Position numbers and translations under genes: made by a program. A stretch of 64,000 bases of DNA from Scatosoma sp045632265 (GTDB taxonomy: Bacteria; Bacillota; Clostridia; Christensenellales; Borkfalkiaceae), in the NCBI GenBank assembly GCA_045632265.1, contig JAZQWG010000002.1, positions 1 to 64,000 on the forward strand. Direction: 5' to 3'. Below the pieces are notes generated by a model that saw nothing but the letters and a program-made list of their open reading frames with translations, ran no database searches and was not told the DNA's origin. Shown here in pieces: positions 17,812-26,567 of this stretch (position 1 is the stretch's first letter; each line of letters begins with the position of its first letter).

Positions 17812-18768
17812 TTACCACACCAGCGCAAGAATACAAGCTATCGCCAAAACCGCCGTTATCGTGGCGTAGGAATAGGCTATTTTCGTTTCCGAATATCCTT
17901 TTTGTTGGAAGTGATGATGAATAGGCGACATTAAGAAAATTCTTTTCCCGCCCGTTGCTTTATAGTATATGACTTGAAGAACGACGGATATGACGGAAAG
18001 CACAAACGGAAAACCGATAATGAGAATGTACAAAGCATTGCCCGTAAAACAAGCTATGCACGACACAAACCCGCCGATAGCAAGCGAGCCCGTGTCACCC
18101 ATAAAAACGGAAGCGGGCGAAGAATTGAAAATTAAATAAGCAAGCAGCGAGCCCGCCAACGCAAAGGCAAGCACGCTATACCCTTCCCCCACGCCTTCAA
18201 GCATAACGATTATGCCAAGCCCCGCAAAAAAAGGCACGCTTACGCCCGCAGCCAAACCGTCCAGCCCGTCCGTTAAATTGACGGCATTTACGCTTGCTAA
18301 AAAGGTGAAAACAATGAGCGGGAATACCCAAATCCCCAAATTAAAACGTATTTTTGTAAAGGGCAAAAACCACTTTGTTAAACCGTTTTTTACGCAAAAT
18401 AGCCCTACCATGATTGCAACGAGCGTTTGAAAGGAAAATTTTTGCCATGCTTTCAACCCTAAATTTTCTTTATGTTTTTTCTTTAACGTGTCGTCCAACA
18501 GCCCCACCAACATATACGCAAGTGAAACGATGATAGCAAGCACAACACCCGTATCTCGTATTTCCAAAAAGAAAGCGCTTGTAGCAATGGTGGCAAGCAC
18601 AAACGCAAGCCCGCCCATCGTGGGCGTACCGCTTTTGCTTTTATGTTCCTTTACGTACGATAAAATGTTTTGCCCTGCTTTCCATTTACGAAGAAGTGGG
18701 ATAAGAATTTTACAAAAAATCAACGACAAGATAAACGACGTCAACAGCGCCAACAAACAATTTTTCAT
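17812..18768 (-). CDS. mraY: Phospho-N-acetylmuramoyl-pentapeptide transferase
   Basis: Ten-helix membrane enzyme that makes lipid I from UDP-MurNAc-pentapeptide and undecaprenyl phosphate. MraY signatures: GTPTMGGLAF near residue 46, the catalytic aspartates in YMLVGLLDDTLKKKH, NAVNLTDGLDGLAAG, FMGDTGSLAIGG, and the terminal-loop MSPIHHHFQQKGYSE. 318 residues is normal. I use ATG 18768 (a GTG directly in front is equally possible). Only a weak GGTGA precedes it, so translation may depend on coupling with murE, whose stop is 18 nt upstream. Confidence 0.96.
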   Translation of the reverse strand: MKNCLLALLTSFILSLIFCKILIPLLRKWKAGQNILSYVKEHKSKSGTPTMGGLAFVLATIATSAFFLEIRDTGVVLAIIVSLAYMLVGLLDDTLKKKHKENLGLKAWQKFSFQTLVAIMVGLFCVKNGLTKWFLPFTKIRFNLGIWVFPLIVFTFLASVNAVNLTDGLDGLAAGVSVPFFAGLGIIVMLEGVGEGYSVLAFALAGSLLAYLIFNSSPASVFMGDTGSLAIGGFVSCIACFTGNALYILIIGFPFVLSVISVVLQVIYYKATGGKRIFLMSPIHHHFQQKGYSETKIAYSYATITAVLAIACILALVW

Positions 18769-18786
18769 CACGTCACCAAACCGAAC

Positions 18787-20271
18787 TTAAAAGGGACAAA
18801 TATCCTTTCTCTTTATTATTTTTGCAATAATATCATTGTCGTCAAAATCGTATTTTATACCCATAATTTCTTGATAGCATTCGCCGCCTTTGCCCGCCAC
18901 AAGCAACACGTCGTTTTCTTTCAAATGTTCGATAGCGTATTCGATTGCCCGTTCTCTATCGGGCACGATAACGTATTTATTCGACACTTTACGATACCCC
19001 TTTTCTATTGCCGACAATATATCAAGTGGATCTTCAAAGCGGGGATTGTCGGACGTTAAAATAGCAAAATCACAATTTCTTGCCGCCCTTTCCCCCATAA
19101 TGGGACGCTTGCTCTTATCACGATTACCACCGCAACCAAACACGCAATACAATTTCCCTTTACAATGTAAACGAAGAGTTTGCAGAGATTTTTCAAGCCC
19201 GTCGGGCGTGTGTGCAAAATCCACGAAGATTTCCGCTCCGTCATAGTTTGCCGACCACTCTAAGCGACCACGTACACCGCCTAAAAGCGTTAAGCCTTTC
19301 CCCACGGCGCACGCTTCCACCCCAAGCGCCATTGCGCAAGTTGCGGCCGCCAAGGCGTTGTAAACGTTGTGCAAACCCGCCATCGACAAGCGCACGGGGC
19401 ATATCTCGTCATTGATATTGAGAAGGCAAGTTGTGCCAAGCAAATCTTCTTTTGTGACAACCGCAAAAGCATCGGCGGGCTCGGTAATTCCGTAGAAAAG
19501 AGTTTTTTGCTTGTCATCGCCCGTATCAAGGCGTTGTTTGCCCCATTTTCGTCCCATTTCGTCGTCGCCGTTCAAGATTGCAAGCGGACAGTTTTCCTCG
19601 AAAAATAGCCGTTTTTTCGCGTTTTCGTACGCTCCCATATTAGGAAAGAAATCCAAATGGTCTTGCGTAAGGTTAGTAAAGATGCAAGCGCAAAAGGATA
19701 TGCCGTCAACCTTATGAAAATGAAGCGCATGCGCCGACACTTCCATCGCTACGTACCGTATGCCGTCCAGCCACATTTCCGCCAAAGTCTTATGTAAAAA
19801 GATAGGGTCGGGCGTGGTTAAATCGCAAGGAAATTCCTTGCCGTTATATTTCACACCAAGCGTGCCGATGATACCCGTATTTCTACCGCTTACGTTCAAA
19901 ATAGAGGAAAGCATATGCGCCGTCGTCGTTTTGCCGTTGGTGCCCGTAATAGCGATAATTTTCAAGCGTTCGCTTGGATTACCGAAAAAGCGGGCGCTGA
20001 TTTGTGAAAGCGCTTTGCGGGAATTTCTCACCAAGATTTGCGGAACGTTAATCGGCAAGATTTTCTCCACCACGATTGCAACTGCGCCCCGTTTGATTGC
20101 AAGCATAGCGTAATCGTGTCCGTCGTTTCTTTCCCCCACCAAGCAAAAGAAAAGGCAGTTTTCCTTTACGTCACGACTGTCAAAGGCAAGGTTATCAATT
20201 TCCTTATCCCACTCTTTTTCCCCACTTATCACTTCTACGTCTAAATTTTCTACAAGCTTTTTTAAGCGCAT
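18787..20271 (-). CDS. murE: UDP-MurNAc-tripeptide synthetase (meso-DAP-adding MurE)
   Basis: Ligase adding the third residue of the stem peptide. ATP loop ITGTNGKTTTAHML, and the specificity motif DNPR (in LTSDNPRFEDP), which in known MurE enzymes recognises meso-diaminopimelate; Lys-adding enzymes carry other residues there. This predicts a DAP-type wall. The start ATG 20271 is preceded by GGAGGGG; an open TTG five codons upstream has no better ribosome site. It is the first gene of the unit; no ftsI, murF or mraZ precedes it, and the next upstream gene is an unrelated surface protein behind a terminator. A TACAAT-like -10 lies near 20305 but I see no convincing -35. Confidence 0.95.
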   Translation of the reverse strand: MRLKKLVENLDVEVISGEKEWDKEIDNLAFDSRDVKENCLFFCLVGERNDGHDYAMLAIKRGAVAIVVEKILPINVPQILVRNSRKALSQISARFFGNPSERLKIIAITGTNGKTTTAHMLSSILNVSGRNTGIIGTLGVKYNGKEFPCDLTTPDPIFLHKTLAEMWLDGIRYVAMEVSAHALHFHKVDGISFCACIFTNLTQDHLDFFPNMGAYENAKKRLFFEENCPLAILNGDDEMGRKWGKQRLDTGDDKQKTLFYGITEPADAFAVVTKEDLLGTTCLLNINDEICPVRLSMAGLHNVYNALAAATCAMALGVEACAVGKGLTLLGGVRGRLEWSANYDGAEIFVDFAHTPDGLEKSLQTLRLHCKGKLYCVFGCGGNRDKSKRPIMGERAARNCDFAILTSDNPRFEDPLDILSAIEKGYRKVSNKYVIVPDRERAIEYAIEHLKENDVLLVAGKGGECYQEIMGIKYDFDDNDIIAKIIKRKDICPF

Positions 20272-20343
20272 AAACCCCTCCCGCAAAACACAACTATCCT
20301 ATTGTATGCGCTCGTCCAACGTAGTATGTTTACAAATGGGCAA

Positions 20344-20373
20344 CAAAAAAAGAGCTGTCTAATTGACAACTCT
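20344..20373 (-). terminator. Rho-independent terminator after the glycan operon
   Basis: AGAGTTGTC (minus strand) pairs with GACAGCTCT around AATTA with one G-U, then seven T. It ends the long transporter/surface-protein unit and insulates murE. Confidence 0.8.
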
Positions 20374-20394
20374 TTTTTATTTAGAAAGGGTTAA

Positions 20395-23300
20395 TTACTT
20401 TCTTTTCTTTTTTCTTGCCATAGCAAGCGTACCAACAACAGCTGCTGCCATCATCGAACCTGCAAAACCAAGCGAACCTTTACAGCCCTTCTTGCTTTCT
20501 TCCGGTTGCGTGGTGGAAGTGTTCGTGTTGTTTCCACCCGTCGTGCCGCTCGTTTTTACGATGACTTCTACGCTCAATTCCATCGTGCCTGCTTTAAGCG
20601 ACTTAACAAAGTCAGCTTTGAGCGTCAACACGCCGCCAGCGTACGTATAAGCGGAAGCGTTAAGGACTTGCGTGGTTTCGCCAACCGTTCTCTTAATTTT
20701 GATTTCCGCATTGTTTGCTACACCGCTAAGCGTGAAGCTTACATCTTGCTGCGTGCCTTGTGCGATTTCTTGCGTGTTAGCGCCGCTAATCGTCACGTTG
20801 CCCGACGTCGTAAGTTTTACCGTTACGGTTGCCGTAATATCAATCGAAACTTCAACGTTGCCGTTGTCCGTAACGATCACGAATACGTTTGCACCTGCTT
20901 GACGGTTTGCCAAGTAGGAAGCTTTCAAGGTTACCGTGCCGTCCGTTGCGATTGCATCAACGTAGTTTTCTTCAGCTACTTTATAGAAGGAACTGCCGTC
21001 TTTACGTTTGATAAGCGTGACGGACGTAGCATCTTCAATTTCAAACGTGATGTCGCCACCCGTTGCTTTTTCAAATGCTTGCGCACCGTTTACAACGCTT
21101 GCACTCGTGCGGGCAACCGTCACAATCAACGGTTCGTCAGCCGTGGATACGTAGATTGCAAACGTGTTTTCAACATCGCTCAAAGTGCCGATATAGCCAG
21201 CTTTAATCGTCAACGTGTTGTTTGCAAACGTATAAACGTTTTGAGGAAGAACGTTGTTGCCAAGTTTGATTTCGATGATACCAACAACGTTTTCCGTTGC
21301 GATAACTGCGTTTTCGCCCGATTTGATAGCAACGTAATCATCAGCCGAAGCCGTGGGAACGTCGAAACTATCCAATACGTTGCCAGCAGACGTCAATTTT
21401 GCAACGTTGCTTACAAGCGCTTTCGCTTCATTATTCAAAGCATCGTATGCATTTTTCGCTACGGTATATGCTTCTTTCATAGCAACGTATTCAACGAGAT
21501 TTGTGCAAGACGTAGGAATTACGTCGATCAATGCGATAACTTCGTTTGCTTCAAGAACGAACTTCGCTTCAAATGCGTTGAGATCCGCACGACGAGAAGT
21601 CAAGGTTGCGTAGTTGCTTACAAGTGCCTTACCGTTTTCCGACAAGTAGCTGTAAGCAGTTTCAGCTGCTACGATTTGAGATTTAACCAAGCTGTAGTTG
21701 CTGTCCGTAATTGCGCCCGTTTGAATATTGTTAATCAACGCAATAACTTCATTAGCCGCAACGTCTTCACCGCCGATTGCCGACAACTTGTTAGCAAGTT
21801 CCGTCAAGGTTGCGAATTTCGTCACGAGCGATTGCGTAACAACGTCCAAATTGTTGTAAGCCGCTCTTACCGTGTCGTAAGCAGCTTTTACGCTGTCGTA
21901 CGTTTCTTGCGTTACGGACGTAGGAAGTGCTGCGATTTGAGCGTCTACTGCATCAGCAGCGTCCATCTTTGCTTTGAACGCATCAAGCATTGCTTTACCC
22001 GCATCCAACGCAGCTTTGTTTGCGCCCGCTTGTGCGCTTGCACTCAAAGCGTCGTACGCGTTTTTAGCTGCCGTGTAATCAGCAAGTTCCGTTTCGTATT
22101 CCGCTCTCGTGGAAACGGAAGAAGCGATCTTTTTAATCAAGTTGTTTACGTTGGTAACCGCTGCGTTTGCTTTTACGTACAAAGCAACGTTCAACGCACC
22201 TGCGTCGGTGTTGATAACGTGCGATTGTTTACCCGTAGCAAGCGTTGCCGTGTATGCGCCGTTGAAGGTCAAAACACCGCTTGCATAGCTGTAATTGCTA
22301 CGATCGATTGCCGTACCGTCATAGGTAATGGAAACGATCGAATCTACGTTTTTAAGCGTAACAGCCGCCGAATCGCCTTGGTTTACCGTAATCGTTGCGC
22401 TGCCTTCGATCGCAGGCTTATCTTTGATAACGAGCGTCAAAGTGAATTCGCCGTTGTCCGTATCAATTACAAACGTGTGCGTGCCTTTACCAATCGTACT
22501 TGCATAAGAAGCCGTAAACGTCAAGACGTTATTCGAGAAGGAATAGGAGTTTACGCTGATCGCCGTGCCGTCTTTCTTAATAGATTTAATCGTCGAAACG
22601 TTTTCAAGCGTTGCCGTAGGTGCGGTTGCAACAGCAGCCGTCACGGTGTTTCCACCAACTACGCCAGGCACTTTCGTAATTTCGATGACGATTTCTACTT
22701 GATAATCTTTCGAGCCGTCGTTTGCTGTAATCGTAAACGTGTGTTCGCCAAGAGGCAACGTCTTAAGGTACGAACCTTTAATCGTCAATTTGTTGCCGCT
22801 GTACGTATAGTGCGCAGCCGCCAAATCTTCCGTGCCTTTCTTAATCTTGGAAATCGTTTGCGTGTTTACAAACGAGAAAATTGCATTGCTGCCTTCCGCT
22901 TTGTCCGCACGTACGGAGAATCTGCTTGCGCCGTCTACTGCGGGTTCGGGAAGAATTTCTTTAATGTTTACGTCGTCCAAGTAAATGTCCGCAACGCAAA
23001 GCGCAATGGAGATATAACCGGGAACTTTAACGCAGTTGAAACCAGCCGCCGTACCAAGTTCCGCACCACCCATGTGCTTGCCGTCAAGGTACAAATCGAA
23101 CGAATCTTCATTCATTACCAACTTATATGCGTGCCATTCGTTATAAATGGTGGAAGGTCTTACGTTGTTGTCCAACTGACCACGCGAACCGTCCGCTTTC
23201 TTTTCGCCCGACATGGGAACGTCCGACGTACTCGAGTACATGAACTTTTGCGAGAACGAGAAGAAGTAATTAGGTTCCGACAAGTTTTCGCCAGGTCTTA

Positions 23301-23895
23301 CACCTGCACGAAGCGCTGTCATAAGGCTGTTCGTACCGTTATAACGACCGTCACCGGGAACGAAGCTGTCGTCGCCCGTAATCGTCTTTCTGTTCAACGT
23401 ACCAAACCAAGGAGCAGCTTCTCTTCTGTTTTCCGATTGCGTCGTCGGCGAAATCTTGAATTTGAAGGAGATTTCGTAGTTCTTCAATACCAAAGGACTG
23501 CCGTCTTTCGTCGGCGTGAGATAGAAGAACGAGTTGTTGTTCTTATTCGTGTTCAAGTACAACACTTGGTTGGTGGAATCAGCAGGATCAGTCGTAATCG
23601 ATGCGTATTCGCTCGTACAGTTGGAGTCGTAATTGCCGTCGCCTACGCCGTCGAACCATTGGTTCGTCCAGCCTACACCCGACGTCGTACGTACACCGCC
23701 GATTTTACCTGCTTGACCATAGCTGTCATATTTAGAGAAGTCGTCCGAGAAGGTAGTTCCAACTACTTCCGCGGTTGCCGCGGAAGCAGTAAGGTTATCT
23801 TCGAGATTCGAGGGCAACGCCGCCACGGCAAAGCCTACGGCAAGCGCGCTCGTCGTCAACCATAAAAGTATTTTATTCGATTTATGTTTATTCAT
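20395..23895 (-). CDS. Secreted laminin-G/X2-repeat surface protein with GCxGS C-terminal anchor
   Basis: 1166 residues, secreted (signal peptide 1 to about 40, ending near ASAATA). Visible order: a concanavalin-A/laminin-G-like sandwich (about 45-315, with VNIKE after YLDD); three Ig-like repeats resembling the carbohydrate-binding X2 module (about 320-575; recurring 'Y.Y..n.LTi...YL..L..G.htF.I...nG'); about four all-helical repeats of ~65 residues (583-845; recurring AKNAYDALs...ALVSN-like segments); three more X2-like repeats (850-1113); a Thr/Asn linker; then KKGCKGS, a hydrophobic stretch and RKKKRK. Function is inferred: a wall- or membrane-attached glycan-binding protein of the adjoining uptake operon, of which it is the last gene. 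No catalytic motif was recognised. The terminal GCxGS sorting-like signal is shared with the protein at 26568-32291. Confidence 0.8.
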   Translation of the reverse strand: MNKHKSNKILLWLTTSALAVGFAVAALPSNLEDNLTASAATAEVVGTTFSDDFSKYDSYGQAGKIGGVRTTSGVGWTNQWFDGVGDGNYDSNCTSEYASITTDPADSTNQVLYLNTNKNNNSFFYLTPTKDGSPLVLKNYEISFKFKISPTTQSENRREAAPWFGTLNRKTITGDDSFVPGDGRYNGTNSLMTALRAGVRPGENLSEPNYFFSFSQKFMYSSTSDVPMSGEKKADGSRGQLDNNVRPSTIYNEWHAYKLVMNEDSFDLYLDGKHMGGAELGTAAGFNCVKVPGYISIALCVADIYLDDVNIKEILPEPAVDGASRFSVRADKAEGSNAIFSFVNTQTISKIKKGTEDLAAAHYTYSGNKLTIKGSYLKTLPLGEHTFTITANDGSKDYQVEIVIEITKVPGVVGGNTVTAAVATAPTATLENVSTIKSIKKDGTAISVNSYSFSNNVLTFTASYASTIGKGTHTFVIDTDNGEFTLTLVIKDKPAIEGSATITVNQGDSAAVTLKNVDSIVSITYDGTAIDRSNYSYASGVLTFNGAYTATLATGKQSHVINTDAGALNVALYVKANAAVTNVNNLIKKIASSVSTRAEYETELADYTAAKNAYDALSASAQAGANKAALDAGKAMLDAFKAKMDAADAVDAQIAALPTSVTQETYDSVKAAYDTVRAAYNNLDVVTQSLVTKFATLTELANKLSAIGGEDVAANEVIALINNIQTGAITDSNYSLVKSQIVAAETAYSYLSENGKALVSNYATLTSRRADLNAFEAKFVLEANEVIALIDVIPTSCTNLVEYVAMKEAYTVAKNAYDALNNEAKALVSNVAKLTSAGNVLDSFDVPTASADDYVAIKSGENAVIATENVVGIIEIKLGNNVLPQNVYTFANNTLTIKAGYIGTLSDVENTFAIYVSTADEPLIVTVARTSASVVNGAQAFEKATGGDITFEIEDATSVTLIKRKDGSSFYKVAEENYVDAIATDGTVTLKASYLANRQAGANVFVIVTDNGNVEVSIDITATVTVKLTTSGNVTISGANTQEIAQGTQQDVSFTLSGVANNAEIKIKRTVGETTQVLNASAYTYAGGVLTLKADFVKSLKAGTMELSVEVIVKTSGTTGGNNTNTSTTQPEESKKGCKGSLGFAGSMMAAAVVGTLAMARKKKRK

Positions 23896-23915
23896 CCACT
23901 TTCTCCTTTCGGTTA

Positions 23916-25634
23916 TTAGCCTACAACTACCAATACGCCGTCGCCAGCAGGAACGTTGATAGTAATGCTATTTCTATTAGCATATTCCATCGTCGTCGTT
24001 CCCTTTACCGTCGTCACGTTATACGAACCATTGAACGACAAGTTAACTGCTGCGTCAGCCGTGAAGCTGTTGGATGCGATATAGTAAACGGATTTGCCCG
24101 TGTTTCTATATTCGAAGCAACCAATAAGCGCGTCACCTTGCGAACCGCTCGTGCTCGACAAATGTCCGTAAACGCCAAGTTTGTCTGCTGCGGGAATCGT
24201 ATCGTAGGAGCTACCAATTTGGATAACACCAACGTTCTTACATTGCATCAATACATCGTCAACTGCTGCAATGTGTTGGTTGATCTTTTGAACCATCGGA
24301 TAGTAAATGGTCTTTACACCGAAGTGGTCAACGAGCCCAGACGTGAAGCTTGCCGAGAATTCCAACGGATGCCAATAGTTGAACCATTGTACGCCCTTTG
24401 CACCATAAGCAAGCGACGTCGATACTTGGATTGCCGTTTGTGCATACGTAAGGTTTTGTGCAACGTTGAAATAACCTACTTGGCAGAATACCCAGAAAGG
24501 TACGTTGCCTTCAGCTGCATACTTTCTCGCTTCACTCAAGCTGAGGTAGTAGTTCTTAAATTGCGCGCTACCACCACGGAAAGGATAGAAGTCGTACGAG
24601 TAGGACATAGGTGCAACGTTTTCAACGTATGCCTTAACGAATTGACCCCAATTTGCGCCCGAATAGTCTACGGGAGCGCTCGTTGCCGTGCTACCTGCAT
24701 CGTAGTAAAGTTGCGCTGCCGATGCGTATGCGGGCAAGTTATTGATAAGGAAGTTCTTCGTCTTACCATACTTCGATTGTTTCCAAGATGCGTTTGCGGT
24801 CTTGAATTCTTCGAAGGGACTGGTGTGGCTACCCATACCAGGTTCGTCTTTTACAAGCGTACCACCATAAGCGTCCTTGTTCATGTACCAGCTGTAATAG
24901 TTGTTAAGAGCATCCGTACCATAGTCGGTCAAGTTACCTACAACCGAGCTATCTTTTACGTAGTAAACAAGCCCCGTTTGTTTTGCATATTTCAATGCGT
25001 TGGTAACGTTCGTCTTATCGACGTCGATTACGCCGTGCAACGTTTCATACAAGCCGTAAACGGTGTTGAAACCTGCATCCGCCACTTTTTGGTAGTTTTC
25101 AAGCGTAATTTGGTTGGTAGGGAAGTTACCAATGTTCGTCTTCGTATTAGGAGGAGGCGACGACCAAGCCGCGATAGGCATCGTCGTAGGGCTGTGTTGG
25201 TAATGATAGAAATACGAATAACCGCCATTCGTTCTATAAGGGTCATTGTTCAAATCGGAAGGCATGTTTGCGCCCTCTTCTTCTTCACCGATATAGTCGT
25301 CCCAACCACCCGTAGGCGTTTGGTCTTCACCGAAGTTAGGCGTTTCCGTTTCGTAATCCTCAGGCGAGCCCGAAGACGAGCCGCCCGAGATGATGTCTTT
25401 GTCTTCGTAATCTTCCGTCGTAGCGCCACTATTAGAGCCGCCACCAAGTCCCGTTTCGTAATCGGAAAGAGAACTATCACCGTTTACGCCACCATTGTAG
25501 GAGGACAAATCGTCGGTGAAAAAGCTGCTGGAATTACAGCCAACGACAGAACCGAGCATACACAATGCCAAAAGCATTGCGCCCGTTTTCTTCTTGTTGA
25601 TGCGCGTGTACCACGCACGTTTCTGTTCTTTCAT
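23916..25634 (-). CDS. Lipoprotein with glycosidase-like TIM-barrel domain (extracellular KDEP protein)
   Basis: 572 residues. Type II signal peptide with lipobox SVVGC near residue 32, a Gly/Ser/Asp low-complexity linker (about 35-125), then a barrel-like domain. It is recognisably related to the cytosolic protein at 33482-34750: both have KDEP (here about residue 263), a FWVFCQVGYF or WTFIQSMSY strand, AYGxKGxQxFxYW (about 408-419), and a C-terminal all-beta domain ending in GDGvlvvv. The Glu of KDEP is a candidate acid/base as in clan-A glycoside hydrolases, but I cannot assign a family. I start at ATG 25634, preceded by AAAGGAG at 8 nt. Co-transcribed with the permease upstream and the laminin-G protein downstream; probably acts on the glycan outside the cell. 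Confidence 0.75.
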   Translation of the reverse strand: MKEQKRAWYTRINKKKTGAMLLALCMLGSVVGCNSSSFFTDDLSSYNGGVNGDSSLSDYETGLGGGSNSGATTEDYEDKDIISGGSSSGSPEDYETETPNFGEDQTPTGGWDDYIGEEEEGANMPSDLNNDPYRTNGGYSYFYHYQHSPTTMPIAAWSSPPPNTKTNIGNFPTNQITLENYQKVADAGFNTVYGLYETLHGVIDVDKTNVTNALKYAKQTGLVYYVKDSSVVGNLTDYGTDALNNYYSWYMNKDAYGGTLVKDEPGMGSHTSPFEEFKTANASWKQSKYGKTKNFLINNLPAYASAAQLYYDAGSTATSAPVDYSGANWGQFVKAYVENVAPMSYSYDFYPFRGGSAQFKNYYLSLSEARKYAAEGNVPFWVFCQVGYFNVAQNLTYAQTAIQVSTSLAYGAKGVQWFNYWHPLEFSASFTSGLVDHFGVKTIYYPMVQKINQHIAAVDDVLMQCKNVGVIQIGSSYDTIPAADKLGVYGHLSSTSGSQGDALIGCFEYRNTGKSVYYIASNSFTADAAVNLSFNGSYNVTTVKGTTTMEYANRNSITINVPAGDGVLVVVG

Positions 25635-25657
25635 AATAATCACTCCTTTCCTTTAGA

Positions 25658-26503
25658 TTAGCCCTTCAAGCCGCCAGCAACCGTATTTTCCATAATCGTC
25701 TTTTGGAAAGCAACGAAGATAGCAACGGGAGGAACAATCGAAATCAACATGATTGCAAAGAGTTGCGGCCACGTGTTGTTCGATTGTACCTTGTCAACGA
25801 TCTTTTGCAAACCAACTGCGATCGTCGGGTGTTGACGCAAGTACATATAGGGTGTGAAGTAATCGTTCCAATAGTTGATGGCAGCGATAATACCGATTGC
25901 AATCAACGAGGGTTTAACTTGAGGCAACATAACGCGGAAGAAAATCGTGTATTCCCCTGCGCCGTCCAACATCGCCGCTTCAGCGTACGTTTTCGAGATA
26001 CTCTTGAAGAAACCGTACACCATTACGAAGTTGAAGCCGAAGCCACCACTCGCCATAATGATTACACCTATGTACGTGTTATACAAATGCAAGTCAACCA
26101 TCAATTGATAGGTTGCCGTCAAGGTACCAACGGCGGGAATCAACATGGACGAAATTGCAACGCCGTACAAAAGTTTACGTCCAGGGAATTCGAATTTAGA
26201 TACCACGTAACCGGTAATCGTCGGCATGAATACGCTCACCAGCGTACATCCTGCAACGAGGATGACGCTGTTTACGAACATACCGAGAATTTTCGTTCTG
26301 CCTACAGTAAGGGCAAACGCATCCGTGTAGTTTTGGAAATATGCTGCCTTAGGTAAACCGAAGGCGTTAGCACCAAACTCTTGCGTTTCCTTTAAAGAGT
26401 TCAAAATCAACCAAAAAACGGGATACAATAAGCTAATGGAATAAAGTCCGAATACTACAAACGTTATCCAAAGCACGATTTTTTCCGTTCTTGAATTTTT
26501 CAT
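25658..26503 (-). CDS. Carbohydrate ABC transporter permease, MalG type
   Basis: Inner-membrane subunit of a CUT1-type sugar importer. Six hydrophobic helices over 281 residues, and the EAA loop that docks the ATPase (EAAMLDGAGEYTIFFRVMLPQ). The short cytoplasmic N-terminus and the C-terminal VAGGLKG ending are typical of MalG/MsmG/LacG subunits. It should pair with the MalF-type subunit at 32368-33399, from which it is separated by a 5.7-kb surface-protein gene. No ATPase gene is present, so it probably uses a shared MsmX/UgpC-like ATPase encoded elsewhere. Confidence 0.93.
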   Translation of the reverse strand: MKNSRTEKIVLWITFVVFGLYSISLLYPVFWLILNSLKETQEFGANAFGLPKAAYFQNYTDAFALTVGRTKILGMFVNSVILVAGCTLVSVFMPTITGYVVSKFEFPGRKLLYGVAISSMLIPAVGTLTATYQLMVDLHLYNTYIGVIIMASGGFGFNFVMVYGFFKSISKTYAEAAMLDGAGEYTIFFRVMLPQVKPSLIAIGIIAAINYWNDYFTPYMYLRQHPTIAVGLQKIVDKVQSNNTWPQLFAIMLISIVPPVAIFVAFQKTIMENTVAGGLKG

Positions 26504-26567
26504 AAAGCTTTGCTCCTTTTTTCTTATTTCTCATCGCCTATTTATTCGGCAATGTATCGAAAGTTCT

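Noticed and set aside
18769..18771. GTG as mraY start, one codon before the ATG
   Set aside because: Equally open but the ATG at 18768 is preferred; the difference is one residue.
20287..20343. Possible promoter before murE
   Set aside because: A TACAAT -10-like hexamer is present but no -35 at acceptable spacing could be found by eye.
20506..23865. Plus-strand open frame of 1119 codons
   Set aside because: It is the exact antisense of the laminin-G/X2 surface gene; its translation is Arg/Cys-rich with no domain pattern, and it has no ribosome site. Long antisense frames arise here from biased codon use.
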